DNA of 64,000 bases from Ignavibacteriota bacterium (GCA_026390735.1 JAPLFJ010000029.1:1-64000), one strand, 5' to 3'; counted from the stretch's first letter, positions 1 through 9,696 are shown. Notes: a model not told the origin generated them from the letters alone. Made by a program: numbers and translations.

Positions 1-192
1 AAACAGGGACTTGCTACATTGAGAATCTATGACGTACTTGGAAGAGAAGTAAGAACACTCGTTAATGAAGTTAAATCAGCAGGAAACTATTCAGTTGATT
101 TCAACGCATCTGAATATTCAAGTGGTGTATACTTCTATAGATTAGAGTCTGAAGGCTTCAGCGATATAAAGCGAATGATGCTTATCAAGTAA
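1..192 (+). CDS. C-terminal end of a T9SS-exported protein (5' part outside window)
   Basis: The window opens inside a reading frame whose last 63 residues are a type A T9SS sorting domain (LRIYDVLGREVRTLVNE, then SGVYFYRLES and a final KRMMLIK). The tail is nearly the same as those of the three complete genes that follow, so this is a fourth member of the tandem array. In this family the tail directs a periplasmic preprotein through the T9SS outer-membrane channel and is then removed as the protein is attached or released at the cell surface. The upstream domains cannot be seen, so whether the rest is also an Asp-box propeller is an inference from its neighbours. The stop codon is followed 38 bases later by a strong hairpin terminator. 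Confidence 0.9.
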   Translation, partial: KQGLATLRIYDVLGREVRTLVNEVKSAGNYSVDFNASEYSSGVYFYRLESEGFSDIKRMMLIK

Positions 193-230
193 GAGTAATA
201 CTTTTATACCTGCAATCACAGGTAATTATA

Positions 231-263
231 AAAAAAGGCAGTCTTACTCAGACTGCCTTTTTT
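231..263 (+). terminator. Rho-independent terminator after the first T9SS gene
   Basis: Stem ggcagtct / agactgcc (237-244 with 250-257), extended by A6/T6 pairs, with a 5-base loop and a T-tract. Same architecture as the terminators after the next three paralogs, but the stem core differs at the middle (ggcagtc rather than ggcggtc). Confidence 0.9.
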
Positions 264-383
264 GTTTGAAAAACCATTTATCTGTTGATTTTATGAAATT
301 AATCAGATAATTTTAATGAAATTCAAATTAGGGTGATATTTTAAATAAATTTTAAATTCTTTTAACTAACTAAATTGACAAAA

Positions 384-3314
384 ATGAAAAAAGCTCTCTC
401 TATTTTATCAATTTTTGTACTCGGTTTCATTATCTTTACCGGTCAAAAATTTGACAATGACAGCCCGAGATGGAACGTAAACCCTGCGATGACAAGGCTT
501 ACACCAGTCGGAAAGTATGTAGATTTACCTAGTTATCCTAATACAGGTGATTACGTAAATCCAAACACAATAACTTCTTATTACTACTCACCGAATGGTG
601 TTACAGCAGTAAGTCCAAACTTTATGGTTAAGCCATCAGTAGTTGCGGCTTCTACTCAGAGTGAAGTTAACATTACTTCGAGTTTAACAAACCCAAGTTT
701 GGTTTTAGCATCATGTAACTATTTTGATGGTGCATCAACATTTAGTACACCTGGTTATGTTTCTACAAACGGTGGATTAAATTTTGCAGGTAATGACGTA
801 TCGGTCAGTAACTATGGTGACCCTGCACCAATGATTGATAAAAATAATAATATGATTATTTCTTTTATCACATTAGCAGGTAGTATGGGTTCTACTCGTT
901 CAGTAAGTCCATACACAACCTGGTCAGCAGCTTATACTTTCCCTGGTGCATCAACAAGTGCAGATAAGAATTTATCCGGTACGAACTATGCAGCAGCAAG
1001 TCCTTATTATGGACACTCCTACACAGTTTATACAGAATTCGCAGGAACGTATATAAACAGAATAGTATTTACAAAAACAACAGACGGTGGCGTAACCTGG
1101 ACATCTATTGTTCCTTTAAGTCCAACACCTTCGTCAGGTCATCACCATCAGGGTTGTGACGTAACAGCAGGACCGGAAGGCAATGTCTATGCTATCTGGG
1201 CTAACTGTACAACAAACGGTCAGAACTCAACAGAAGATTCACTTGGCTTTGCAAAATCAACAGACGGTGGAACAACCTGGGCAATATCAAAAAATAATGC
1301 AGTAGATATGAATGGAATCAGAGCAGCATCTTTCGGCCCATGGGGTGTTAGAGTTGCAGGTTTCCCAAGAATAGACGTTGACAGAAGCGGCGGCGCAAGA
1401 AACGGTTGGATCTATGTAGTAGCTCCTCAAAAAACCGGATTAGCAAATGCAGACGCATCGGATATCTTTATGTGGAAATCAACTGACGTTGGCGTTACAT
1501 GGAGTGCTCCAATAAGAGTAAATCAGGACGCAGTCGGTTCAGGAAAATTACAATATCACGCAGCAGTTAACGTTGATGCAGGTGGTGGCGTAAACGTAGT
1601 ATATGAAGATTGCAGAAATTCAAACGCAAACGACTCAGTACAAACATATTTATCACGTTCGGTAGACGGTGGTGTAACATTTACAGACGTTTTAATCTCT
1701 GACCATAAATTCAGACCGGCTCCTATCTCAGGAACAGCAACAGGATATCAGGGTGACTACATTGGTATTACATCAGGTAATAACAAAATCATCCCTAACT
1801 GGGCAGAAAACAGAACAGGCAAATATCAAACATGGGCAGCCATAGTAGATATTGGTCCTTCAATCACACATACAGACCTTGGAAATACAGAACAAATTGC
1901 AGGTAACAGAGCAGTAAATTGTATAATTACTCCTGCGGGAAGTCCTATTACACCTGCATCAGTAAAATTGTATTATTCTTTAAATAGTCCAACACTTACT
2001 TCTTTCGTTACAATGACAAACAGTAGTGGTGATAACTGGACAGCAAACCTTCCGCTTTCAGGCGCAGGACTTTACAGATATTACATCACAGCAACAGACG
2101 GATTAGCAAGAACAGCAACATATCCTGCGGGCGCACCTGCAAACACAGTTCAGTTTACAGCATCACCTGACTTAACTCCGCCGGTTATTACAACAACTCC
2201 TATTGGACCAACACCAAAAGCAACATGGCCGATAGCAGTATCAGCTACAGTTACAGATAATATCGGTGTTGACTCTTCATGGGTTATATGGCGCATTAAT
2301 TCCGGTGTTAACAAACGTTTCAAATTAACTAACACATCAGGTAGTGTTTATTCAGCACTGTTCAATTCAGTAAACGGAGACGTAGCTGTTGGAAACACTA
2401 TTACTTACAAAATATATGCACAGGATAATTCTGCAAATCATAACAGAGATTCTTCTGCATCTATGAGTTTTAATATTATCAATCTGACTACTTCCTGCAT
2501 CGGAAACGGTACAGTTCAAATGGGAAGCGCAAGCGGTCCATTCAATACTTTCTGGTATGGAAACAGAACTAATTTACTCTGGACATCAGCTGAAATATTA
2601 GCTAATGGCGGAGCAGTTGGTAACATAACAAGAATCGGATTTGATATCGCTACAGTTGGTGGACAGGCAATGACAGGTTTAACATACAGATTCCAGAATA
2701 CAACAGCAACATCTCTTTCAGCATTCGTTTCGACTGGCTGGACAACAGCTTATTCAAACACATACACAGTTCCTGGAACAGGAATGCAATACATAGATTT
2801 AACGACACCATTCTACTGGAATGGAACAAATCTATTAATGGAAATTTGCTTCCAGAATACTTCGTATACAACAGCAACAGTTGTTAACGGTACAACTATT
2901 TCAGGAATGGAATGGACTGAATACCATGACTTATCGACAGCTTGTTCATACACAGGATTCACAGCAGGTACAGCACAGACAGCAAGAGCAAACGTATGTC
3001 TCGTGATAGCACCTGTAACAGGTATTGTTCCGAACAACGGTAATATCCCAACCAAGTTTAATTTATCACAAAACTATCCAAATCCTTTCAATCCGGTAAC
3101 CAAAATTAATTTTGCATTACCAAAACAGGGAATGGTAACTTTGAAGATTTATGACGTACTCGGAAGAGAAGTAAGAACACTCGTAAACGAAGTTAAATCA
3201 GCAGGACAGTTCTCAGTTGATTTCAACGCATCAGAATTTGCAAGTGGTGTATACTTCTACAGACTGGAATCAAACGGTTTCAGCGACATCAAGAGAATGA
3301 TGTTAATCAAGTAA
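384..3314 (+). CDS. T9SS-exported sialidase-like (Asp-box) beta-propeller protein, array copy 1
   Basis: Secreted protein of about 976 residues. The ATG at 384 is preferred over the in-frame TTG at 375 because ATGAAAAAAG and its leader (aactaaatt-acaaaa) recur in copy 2. It opens with a signal peptide (KK plus a hydrophobic stretch ending near FTG). Four Asp-box motifs (S/T-x-D-x-G-x-T-W/F: TTDGGVTW, STDGGTTW, STDVGVTW, SVDGGVTF) lie at about residues 235, 300, 370 and 430, typical of six-bladed sialidase-like propellers. Two Ig-like segments follow (about 490-700), then a module of about 180 residues starting CIGNGTV, then a type A T9SS sorting domain (about the last 75 residues). Asp-boxes mark a fold and not an activity, and no sialidase catalytic set was identified, so the role (adhesion, glycan binding or degradation) is open. 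Confidence 0.87.
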   Translation: MKKALSILSIFVLGFIIFTGQKFDNDSPRWNVNPAMTRLTPVGKYVDLPSYPNTGDYVNPNTITSYYYSPNGVTAVSPNFMVKPSVVAASTQSEVNITSSLTNPSLVLASCNYFDGASTFSTPGYVSTNGGLNFAGNDVSVSNYGDPAPMIDKNNNMIISFITLAGSMGSTRSVSPYTTWSAAYTFPGASTSADKNLSGTNYAAASPYYGHSYTVYTEFAGTYINRIVFTKTTDGGVTWTSIVPLSPTPSSGHHHQGCDVTAGPEGNVYAIWANCTTNGQNSTEDSLGFAKSTDGGTTWAISKNNAVDMNGIRAASFGPWGVRVAGFPRIDVDRSGGARNGWIYVVAPQKTGLANADASDIFMWKSTDVGVTWSAPIRVNQDAVGSGKLQYHAAVNVDAGGGVNVVYEDCRNSNANDSVQTYLSRSVDGGVTFTDVLISDHKFRPAPISGTATGYQGDYIGITSGNNKIIPNWAENRTGKYQTWAAIVDIGPSITHTDLGNTEQIAGNRAVNCIITPAGSPITPASVKLYYSLNSPTLTSFVTMTNSSGDNWTANLPLSGAGLYRYYITATDGLARTATYPAGAPANTVQFTASPDLTPPVITTTPIGPTPKATWPIAVSATVTDNIGVDSSWVIWRINSGVNKRFKLTNTSGSVYSALFNSVNGDVAVGNTITYKIYAQDNSANHNRDSSASMSFNIINLTTSCIGNGTVQMGSASGPFNTFWYGNRTNLLWTSAEILANGGAVGNITRIGFDIATVGGQAMTGLTYRFQNTTATSLSAFVSTGWTTAYSNTYTVPGTGMQYIDLTTPFYWNGTNLLMEICFQNTSYTTATVVNGTTISGMEWTEYHDLSTACSYTGFTAGTAQTARANVCLVIAPVTGIVPNNGNIPTKFNLSQNYPNPFNPVTKINFALPKQGMVTLKIYDVLGREVRTLVNEVKSAGQFSVDFNASEFASGVYFYRLESNGFSDIKRMMLIK

Positions 3315-3337
3315 GAAGGGTAAATATTTAATATAAT

Positions 3338-3368
3338 AAAGGCGGTCAAATCCAGACCGCCTTTTTTT
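3338..3368 (+). terminator. Rho-independent terminator after array copy 1
   Basis: Stem aaaggcggtc / gaccgccttt (3338-3347 with 3355-3364), 7-base loop, run of T. The ggcggtc/gaccgcc core is shared with the terminators after copies 2 and 3. Confidence 0.92.
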
Positions 3369-3581
3369 ATTCCCAAAACTGATTCAATCTTTTTAACAAA
3401 ACCACACTTCACTATTTCTCAATTGATTTTAAACTAATATTGCTTTAAATTATTATGCTATGATTAAAGTCATCATTAAGACAAACGGTTAACATCCGGG
3501 TAATTGTTTCGTTATTCTTACTTTAAATTTAGAAAAGATATTAATAACTATTATATTTTTCTATTAACTAAATTTACAAAA

Positions 3582-6503
3582 ATGAAAAAAGTTCTCTCCA
3601 CTTTGGGAATTCTTGTAATCGGTTTAATGATATTTACCGGTCAAAAATTCGAAGATAATCCCCGTTGGGTTAATAATCCCGCCTTTACTGAAATGAGGCA
3701 GGGAGTATATAATCAATTACCTGTCAATCAGGAAGTATATATACCAACAACATCACCAAGATATGTTATGTCACCTTCAGGTGTGACAGCGGTGAACCCG
3801 AGTTTCCGTGTTTTCCCTTCGACGATTACTCAGAATGAAGTTATTATAGTTTGCTGCAGGACAAATCAAAGCTGGATGTTTGCTTCTGCAAACACAATAC
3901 CAGGTTCGACTATTAATGCAGGTGATTATTATACAACTAACTCAGGTGTAAACTGGGCTGGCTTCGATTATATTAATAATGGTAACACTGCTAATCAGCG
4001 TTCGGACCCTGGTCCTGCTTACGATAAAAATGGTGTTTTGCTTTTTACGCATATTACAAGTGCGACTAATTTTGGTGCTGTTACGGGTATCGGCGGTGAG
4101 TATTCATCCAACAGAGGTGCAAACTTCTCCGCTACTTTTCAGATTGATAACAGTGCTGATGACGATAAAAACTTAGCAGGTACTGATGACAGTCCTTCGA
4201 GTCCTTACTATGGGAATTCATACGTAGCCTGGTGCAGGTTTACTGCAGGAAATTTCCCCGCTGTAATTTATGCTTCAAGAACAACAAATGGTGGCGTAAG
4301 CTGGGGTACACCTGTACTGGTGAATTCAACAAATGCAAACCACTTCTCACAGGGCTCAGACGTTTGTGTCGGTCCAAACGGATACGTTTATATAACATGG
4401 GCTCAGGAATCAAACGCAAGTCCTTATCCGGGTGACTCAATAGGTTTTGCAAGGTCTACTGACGGTGGCGTAACTTATACATCAAATAATAATGCTTTTG
4501 ACTGTGCCGGTACAAGAAGTTCTTCTTATAACGGATGGGGATTCAGAACTAATGACTTCCCGAGGATGGATGTAGATAAATCCGGCGGTTCGAGAAACGG
4601 CTGGATTTATGTAGTACGGCCGCAGATTAATCTTGCACCTGCTGGTACAGATGGAGATATAGTCTTAAACAGATCAACAGATAACGGTTTGACATGGTCT
4701 TCAGGTATCAGGGTTAATCAGGATCCGCTTAACAACGGAAAAGTTCAATGGTTCCCTGCGGTCAGAGTTGACGAATACGGCGGTGTAAACGTAATTTATT
4801 ATGATAACAGAAGTTGGGCTAATACAGGCGATTCTGCTACTATCTATGTCTCACGTTCTATTGACGGTGGAAATACTTTTACCGACATTAAATTATCAGA
4901 CCATAATTTCAAACCAAACTGGAGCACTCAGATTGGTGATTATATCGGTATCACTTCAGGTAATAATAAAGTGTGGGGAATCTGGATGGATAACAAAGCA
5001 GGTCCTTGCAACGCATGGGTTGCTTCAATAGATTTAGGTCCTACGATTAATCATACACCTCTTGGTAACACGGAGCAAACAGTTGGAAACAGAATAATTG
5101 ACGCAAGCATCATTCCTGCAGGAAGCGGTATAAATCCCTCTACTGCAAAATTGTATTATTCACAGGATAATCCGTCTATCACAACCAATATTGCCTTAAC
5201 ATATTCCAGCGGTACAAACTGGAGTGCAAATATGCCGATATACGGTCCGGGTCTTTACAGATATTATCTGATAGCAACTGACTCACTCGGAAGAACTGCA
5301 ACAGCACCTGCTGGCGCTCCTGCTAACTATTATTCTTTCATTTCTACACCAGATACTGTAAAACCTGTTATAGTTACTACACCTCTGGGAGATGTCCCAA
5401 AAACATTATGGCCAGCTACAGTTAGTGCAACAGTGACTGACAACATAGGTGTTGACTCAGTATGGGTAAAATGGTACAGGAACAACACAGGGACGGGAAT
5501 TAAACAATTCAGGCTTCCTTTCATTAGCGGATCGAACTATGGTGCAGCATTTAATTCATTAAATTCAGACGTACAATTTAACGATTCAATATTCTACAGA
5601 GTCTTTGCAAGAGATAACTCTTCAGGTCACAATGCAGACTCAACTGCACTTTACAAATTCAAGGTAATCAATCTGACAACTTCCTGTATCGGAAACGGCA
5701 CGGTTCAGATGGGAAGCGCAAGCGGTCCATTTAACACTTTCTGGTATGGAAACAGAACAAATATACTCTGGACTTCAGCTGAAATATTAGCTAATGGTGG
5801 AGCAGTAGGTAACATAACAAGAGTCGGCTTTAGTATTGCTGCCGTAGGTGGACAGGCAATGACAGGGCTGACATACAGATTCCAGAATACAACAGCGACA
5901 TCTCTTACAGGATTCACATCAACAGGATGGACAACTGCTTACTCAAACACATATACAGTCCCGGGAACAGGAATGCAATACATAGATTTAACAACACCAT
6001 TTTACTGGAATGGAACAAATCTTTTAATGGAAATTTGTTTTCAGAATACTACTTATACAACAGCAACGGTTGTTAACGGAACAACGATTTCAGGTATGGA
6101 ATGGACTGAGTACCATGACTTATCAACAGCATGTTCATACACAGGATTTACAGCTGGTACAGCACAGACCGCAAGAGCAAATGTATGTCTCGTGATATCA
6201 CCATTAACAGGTATTGTCCCGAACAACGGTAATATTCCAACAGTATATTCATTATCTCAGAACTATCCAAATCCTTTCAATCCGGTAACCAAGATTAATT
6301 TTGCATTACCAAAGCAAGGATTTGTTTCTTTAAAGATTTATGACGTACTCGGAAGAGAAGTAAGAACACTCGTAAACGAATTTAAATCTGCAGGTCAGTA
6401 TTCAGTTGATTTCAACGCCTCAGATTACTCAAGTGGTGTTTACTTCTATAGACTGGAATCGAATGGTTTCAGCGACATCAAGAGAATGATGTTAATTAAA
6501 TAA
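3582..6503 (+). CDS. T9SS-exported sialidase-like (Asp-box) beta-propeller protein, array copy 2
   Basis: Paralog of the preceding gene, about 973 residues from the ATG at 3582. The frame is open to 3504, but the signal peptide (MKKVLSTLGILVIGLMIFTG) starts at 3582. Asp-box-like motifs (TTNGGVSW, STDGGVTY, STDNGLTW, SIDGGNTF) sit at about residues 233, 291, 364 and 425. Family signatures shared by all three copies include SPYYG, D-K/R-SGG-x-RNGWIYVV and GDYIGITSGN. The region from about residue 695 to the stop (CIGNGTV module plus sorting domain) is almost identical to copy 1, with about eleven substitutions in 185 module residues by eye, whereas the propeller is far more diverged. Exported to the cell surface by T9SS; substrate unknown. 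Confidence 0.87.
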   Translation: MKKVLSTLGILVIGLMIFTGQKFEDNPRWVNNPAFTEMRQGVYNQLPVNQEVYIPTTSPRYVMSPSGVTAVNPSFRVFPSTITQNEVIIVCCRTNQSWMFASANTIPGSTINAGDYYTTNSGVNWAGFDYINNGNTANQRSDPGPAYDKNGVLLFTHITSATNFGAVTGIGGEYSSNRGANFSATFQIDNSADDDKNLAGTDDSPSSPYYGNSYVAWCRFTAGNFPAVIYASRTTNGGVSWGTPVLVNSTNANHFSQGSDVCVGPNGYVYITWAQESNASPYPGDSIGFARSTDGGVTYTSNNNAFDCAGTRSSSYNGWGFRTNDFPRMDVDKSGGSRNGWIYVVRPQINLAPAGTDGDIVLNRSTDNGLTWSSGIRVNQDPLNNGKVQWFPAVRVDEYGGVNVIYYDNRSWANTGDSATIYVSRSIDGGNTFTDIKLSDHNFKPNWSTQIGDYIGITSGNNKVWGIWMDNKAGPCNAWVASIDLGPTINHTPLGNTEQTVGNRIIDASIIPAGSGINPSTAKLYYSQDNPSITTNIALTYSSGTNWSANMPIYGPGLYRYYLIATDSLGRTATAPAGAPANYYSFISTPDTVKPVIVTTPLGDVPKTLWPATVSATVTDNIGVDSVWVKWYRNNTGTGIKQFRLPFISGSNYGAAFNSLNSDVQFNDSIFYRVFARDNSSGHNADSTALYKFKVINLTTSCIGNGTVQMGSASGPFNTFWYGNRTNILWTSAEILANGGAVGNITRVGFSIAAVGGQAMTGLTYRFQNTTATSLTGFTSTGWTTAYSNTYTVPGTGMQYIDLTTPFYWNGTNLLMEICFQNTTYTTATVVNGTTISGMEWTEYHDLSTACSYTGFTAGTAQTARANVCLVISPLTGIVPNNGNIPTVYSLSQNYPNPFNPVTKINFALPKQGFVSLKIYDVLGREVRTLVNEFKSAGQYSVDFNASDYSSGVYFYRLESNGFSDIKRMMLIK

Positions 6504-6540
6504 TTTCTGATTATAATCCTGCAAGAGCAGGAATCCATGT

Positions 6541-6568
6541 AAGGCGGTCTTTTGGGACCGCCTTTTTT
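6541..6568 (+). terminator. Rho-independent terminator after array copy 2
   Basis: Stem aaggcggtc / gaccgcctt (6541-6549 with 6556-6564), 6-base loop, T-tract. Same stem core as after copies 1 and 3. Confidence 0.92.
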
Positions 6569-6684
6569 ATTTGAAACTTTAATTGTTGTTTCCAGAGTTA
6601 TACATTTTATAGGAATAAAAATTATTTTGAGTTTTACAGTTGGAAGGAGGATAATTTTATTTCTAAACTTAAAATGGGACAACT

Positions 6685-9510
6685 ATGAAAAAAACTCTCT
6701 CCACTTTGTTCATTTTTGTTGTAGGTTTTCTAATCTTTACAGGGCAGAAAATTGATGACAGAAAATGGAATACAGACCCAAGGGTCGCATCTATTATGCC
6801 TTCGGGCGAATATACAGGTATGTTACCAGTGGTAACGCCTGTTACAAGCAAGATATTTACAGCACCAGTGGGATACAATACTCCTAATGGATTTATGCTG
6901 GTAAACCCAAACGTGAGGGTTCATCCTTCAGGGACAACCCAGTCAGAGGTGCCTATTACGAGACATCCTACAAATCAGCAGATATTATTCGCAAGTTCTA
7001 ATGCTGCAAGGATGTCGGGTTCTACACTTTCATTCATCAGTGAAGGTATGTATGTTTCAACTGACGGTGGATTAACCTGGGGTGGTTCTGACACAACTGC
7101 TGCTGCACCGCTAACTAATCACGGTGGTGACCCCGCACCTGCTATCGGTCCGAATGGTTATTTTTATCAGTCTTATTTAGGTTATACAACATCAGGTATT
7201 TTCACTTCTTATTCAACAAACAACGGTTCTACATGGGCAGCATCAAATACCGTTGTCACAGGTTCGCAGGATAAGAACCATACTTTTGTTAATGATGTTG
7301 TTGCAAGTCCTTACTACGGTAGAGTTTATGTTACCTGGTCTTTGTTTACAGCAGCGTCACCTAATTGCGTTGTTTCTTATTCGACAAACAATGGTTCAAC
7401 ATATTCAGGAGTTATCAGTGTTAATACTCCTCCATCCGGCCATTATGCGCAGGGCGTTAACGGTGCAGTGCTGCCGAACGGCGACGCAGTTATTTGCTGG
7501 CAGAGTCCGATTTCTGCATCACCATACACAGGTGATTATATAGGTTTCGGGAAATCAACTGACGGCGGAGTAACATGGGTAACTAATAATAATATTTATG
7601 ATTGTAATGGTATCAGAGGAACATTATTTGCAGCAGGTATCAGAGTAAATGATTTCCCCTGGATGGCAATTGACAGAAGCGGTGGTTCAAGAAACGGTTG
7701 GATTTATATTGTTGCAGCAGAGAAAAGTTTAGCACCTGCAGGGTCAGATGCAGACATAGTCATGCACAAGTCAACAGATGGTGGTACAACCTGGTCAGCA
7801 GGTATCAGAGTAAATCAGGATGTATTGAACAACGGTAAGGTTCAGTATATGCCGGCTTGCAGAGTTGATGAATCAGGTGGCGTTAACGTAATTTATTATG
7901 ATAACAGAAATGTTGGTGGCGATTCTGTTCAGGTATATGTATCACGTTCAGTAGATGGCGGCTCAACATTCTCAGATGTATTAGTCTCAGACCATAGTTT
8001 CAAACCTGGTTCTATTCCTGGTTTAGCAGGTGGCTATCAGGGAGATTATATTGGCATTACTTCAGGCAATAGCAAAATATACGCTTACTGGTCAGATAAT
8101 TCAAGCGGTCTATACCAGGCATGGATAAGTACAATCGATTTAGGCCCGGCAATCTCTCATACCAACCTTGGAAATACAGAACAAACAACGGGAACAAGGG
8201 TAGTTAATTGTGTAATTACCCCTGCAGGAAGTCCAATAAATCCAACAACAGTAAAATTGTATTATTCATTGAATAATCCGACTCTTACATCAAACGTATC
8301 ACTAACAAACAGCAGCGGTAATAACTGGTCTGCAAACCTGCCTATGTCAGGTGCAGGCCTTTACAGATATTACATTACAGCAACAGATAATTTAAGCAGA
8401 ACAGTTACATATCCTGCAGGAGCTCCTGCAAATACTGTATCATTTATTGCATCACCTGATACTGTAAAACCTGTAATAGTCTACACACCTTTAGCAAACC
8501 AACCCAAACAATCCTGGCCGGTGAATGTTTCAGCTTCGGTTACAGATAATATTGGAGTCGATTCCGTTTGGGTAAGATGGTATAAAAATAACACGGGAAC
8601 CGGTGTGAAACAGTTCAGACTAAATTTCACAAGCGGTACTAACTATTCATCATTGTTTAATTCAATTAATTCCGATGTAACACCCGGCGATTCTATTTTC
8701 TATCGTATTGTAGCCCAGGATAATTCATCAAACCATAACAGAGATTCTTCCGTGATGAATAGATTTGCTATAACAAATGTTGTCTCGACAAGCGTTTGCA
8801 GAAATGTATTTATTCCGATAAGAGATAATGTTACTAATTATGACAGTTTCCAGGTTGGAACACATTCTAATATCATAAAGGTTAATTTCACTATGGTCGA
8901 CCTGGTTCATACATGGGATGGTGATGTAACATTTTCTTTGAGGTCACCTTCAGGAACTGAAATAGTTCTTTCTGCTAACCATGGCAGCAGCGGTGATAAC
9001 TATACTAACACTTTGTTTAACGATTCAGCAACTTCACCAATCGCAGGAGGCACGCCACCGTATACAGGGACGTTTAATCCTGATAATCCACTTTCTGCTT
9101 TCGCGAATCAGGATCCTTTCGGATGGTGGAGATTCAGTGTTAATGATAATGCTGCAAGTGATACCGGGCACATTAGTCAGTATTGTGTGCAGATATTCGC
9201 CGGTGGTTTGGTAACCGGCACCAATAATAATGGTCAGGTTCTTCCTGTAAAATATGCATTGTCACAAAACTATCCGAATCCCTTCAACCCGGTAACAAAG
9301 ATAAATTTTGCATTGCCAAAACAAGGATTGGTTAATCTGAAAATATACGATATTCTTGGCAGGGAAGTTAAGACACTGGTAAATGAATTCAAATCACCGG
9401 GAGAATATTCTGTTGATTTCAATGGTTCAGATTTAGCCAGCGGAATTTACTTCTATAGGCTGGAATCGAATGGTTTCAGCGACATCAAGAGAATGATGTT
9501 AATCAAGTAA
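6685..9510 (+). CDS. T9SS-exported Asp-box propeller with P-domain, array copy 3
   Basis: Third complete paralog, 941 residues, with signal peptide MKKTLSTLFIFVVGFLIFTG. Five Asp-box-like motifs (YSTNNGSTW, YSTNNGSTY, STDGGVTW, STDGGTTW, SVDGGSTF) lie at about residues 174, 231, 290, 361 and 421. The Ig-like segments match copies 1 and 2. At about 704-843 the CIGNGTV module is absent and a proprotein-convertase P-domain (P/Homo B) stands in its place: HTWDGDVTFSLRSPSGTEI, NPLSAFANQDPFGWWRFSV and a closing DTGHISQYCVQIF. A type A sorting domain follows (about 857-941). P-domains usually accompany secreted proteases or act as stand-alone beta-sandwich modules; no protease domain is present here. 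A four-codon ORF (ATG 6674) overlaps the start as ATGA, and an AAGGAGG at 6644-6650 is too far upstream to serve 6685. Confidence 0.87.
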   Translation: MKKTLSTLFIFVVGFLIFTGQKIDDRKWNTDPRVASIMPSGEYTGMLPVVTPVTSKIFTAPVGYNTPNGFMLVNPNVRVHPSGTTQSEVPITRHPTNQQILFASSNAARMSGSTLSFISEGMYVSTDGGLTWGGSDTTAAAPLTNHGGDPAPAIGPNGYFYQSYLGYTTSGIFTSYSTNNGSTWAASNTVVTGSQDKNHTFVNDVVASPYYGRVYVTWSLFTAASPNCVVSYSTNNGSTYSGVISVNTPPSGHYAQGVNGAVLPNGDAVICWQSPISASPYTGDYIGFGKSTDGGVTWVTNNNIYDCNGIRGTLFAAGIRVNDFPWMAIDRSGGSRNGWIYIVAAEKSLAPAGSDADIVMHKSTDGGTTWSAGIRVNQDVLNNGKVQYMPACRVDESGGVNVIYYDNRNVGGDSVQVYVSRSVDGGSTFSDVLVSDHSFKPGSIPGLAGGYQGDYIGITSGNSKIYAYWSDNSSGLYQAWISTIDLGPAISHTNLGNTEQTTGTRVVNCVITPAGSPINPTTVKLYYSLNNPTLTSNVSLTNSSGNNWSANLPMSGAGLYRYYITATDNLSRTVTYPAGAPANTVSFIASPDTVKPVIVYTPLANQPKQSWPVNVSASVTDNIGVDSVWVRWYKNNTGTGVKQFRLNFTSGTNYSSLFNSINSDVTPGDSIFYRIVAQDNSSNHNRDSSVMNRFAITNVVSTSVCRNVFIPIRDNVTNYDSFQVGTHSNIIKVNFTMVDLVHTWDGDVTFSLRSPSGTEIVLSANHGSSGDNYTNTLFNDSATSPIAGGTPPYTGTFNPDNPLSAFANQDPFGWWRFSVNDNAASDTGHISQYCVQIFAGGLVTGTNNNGQVLPVKYALSQNYPNPFNPVTKINFALPKQGLVNLKIYDILGREVKTLVNEFKSPGEYSVDFNGSDLASGIYFYRLESNGFSDIKRMMLIK

Positions 9511-9536
9511 GCAGGGTAAATATTCAATGTAATAAG

Positions 9537-9563
9537 GGCGGTCTTTTTAAGACCGCCTTTTTT
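9537..9563 (+). terminator. Rho-independent terminator after array copy 3
   Basis: Stem ggcggtctt / aagaccgcc (9537-9545 with 9549-9557), 3-base loop, then T6. Closes the tandem T9SS array. Confidence 0.92.
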
Positions 9564-9696
9564 AATGATTTATATTAATCATCCCTGTAACATATTAAAT
9601 AATCTCTGCTTCTAACTCATAATTGTCTAAAATCATACTTCTTTTTACTCTTCATTATTGACTTAAATTCCAACTCTAAATTTGTTATTTTGCATT

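Noticed and set aside
3504-3581. 26 extra N-terminal residues on array copy 2.
   Set aside because: The extension has no counterpart in copies 1 and 3 and places a charged segment ahead of a normal signal peptide; ATG 3582 has the conserved leader.
375-9510. Calling the three array proteins active sialidases.
   Set aside because: Only Asp-boxes and propeller signatures are visible; the arginine triad and nucleophile of sialidases could not be identified.
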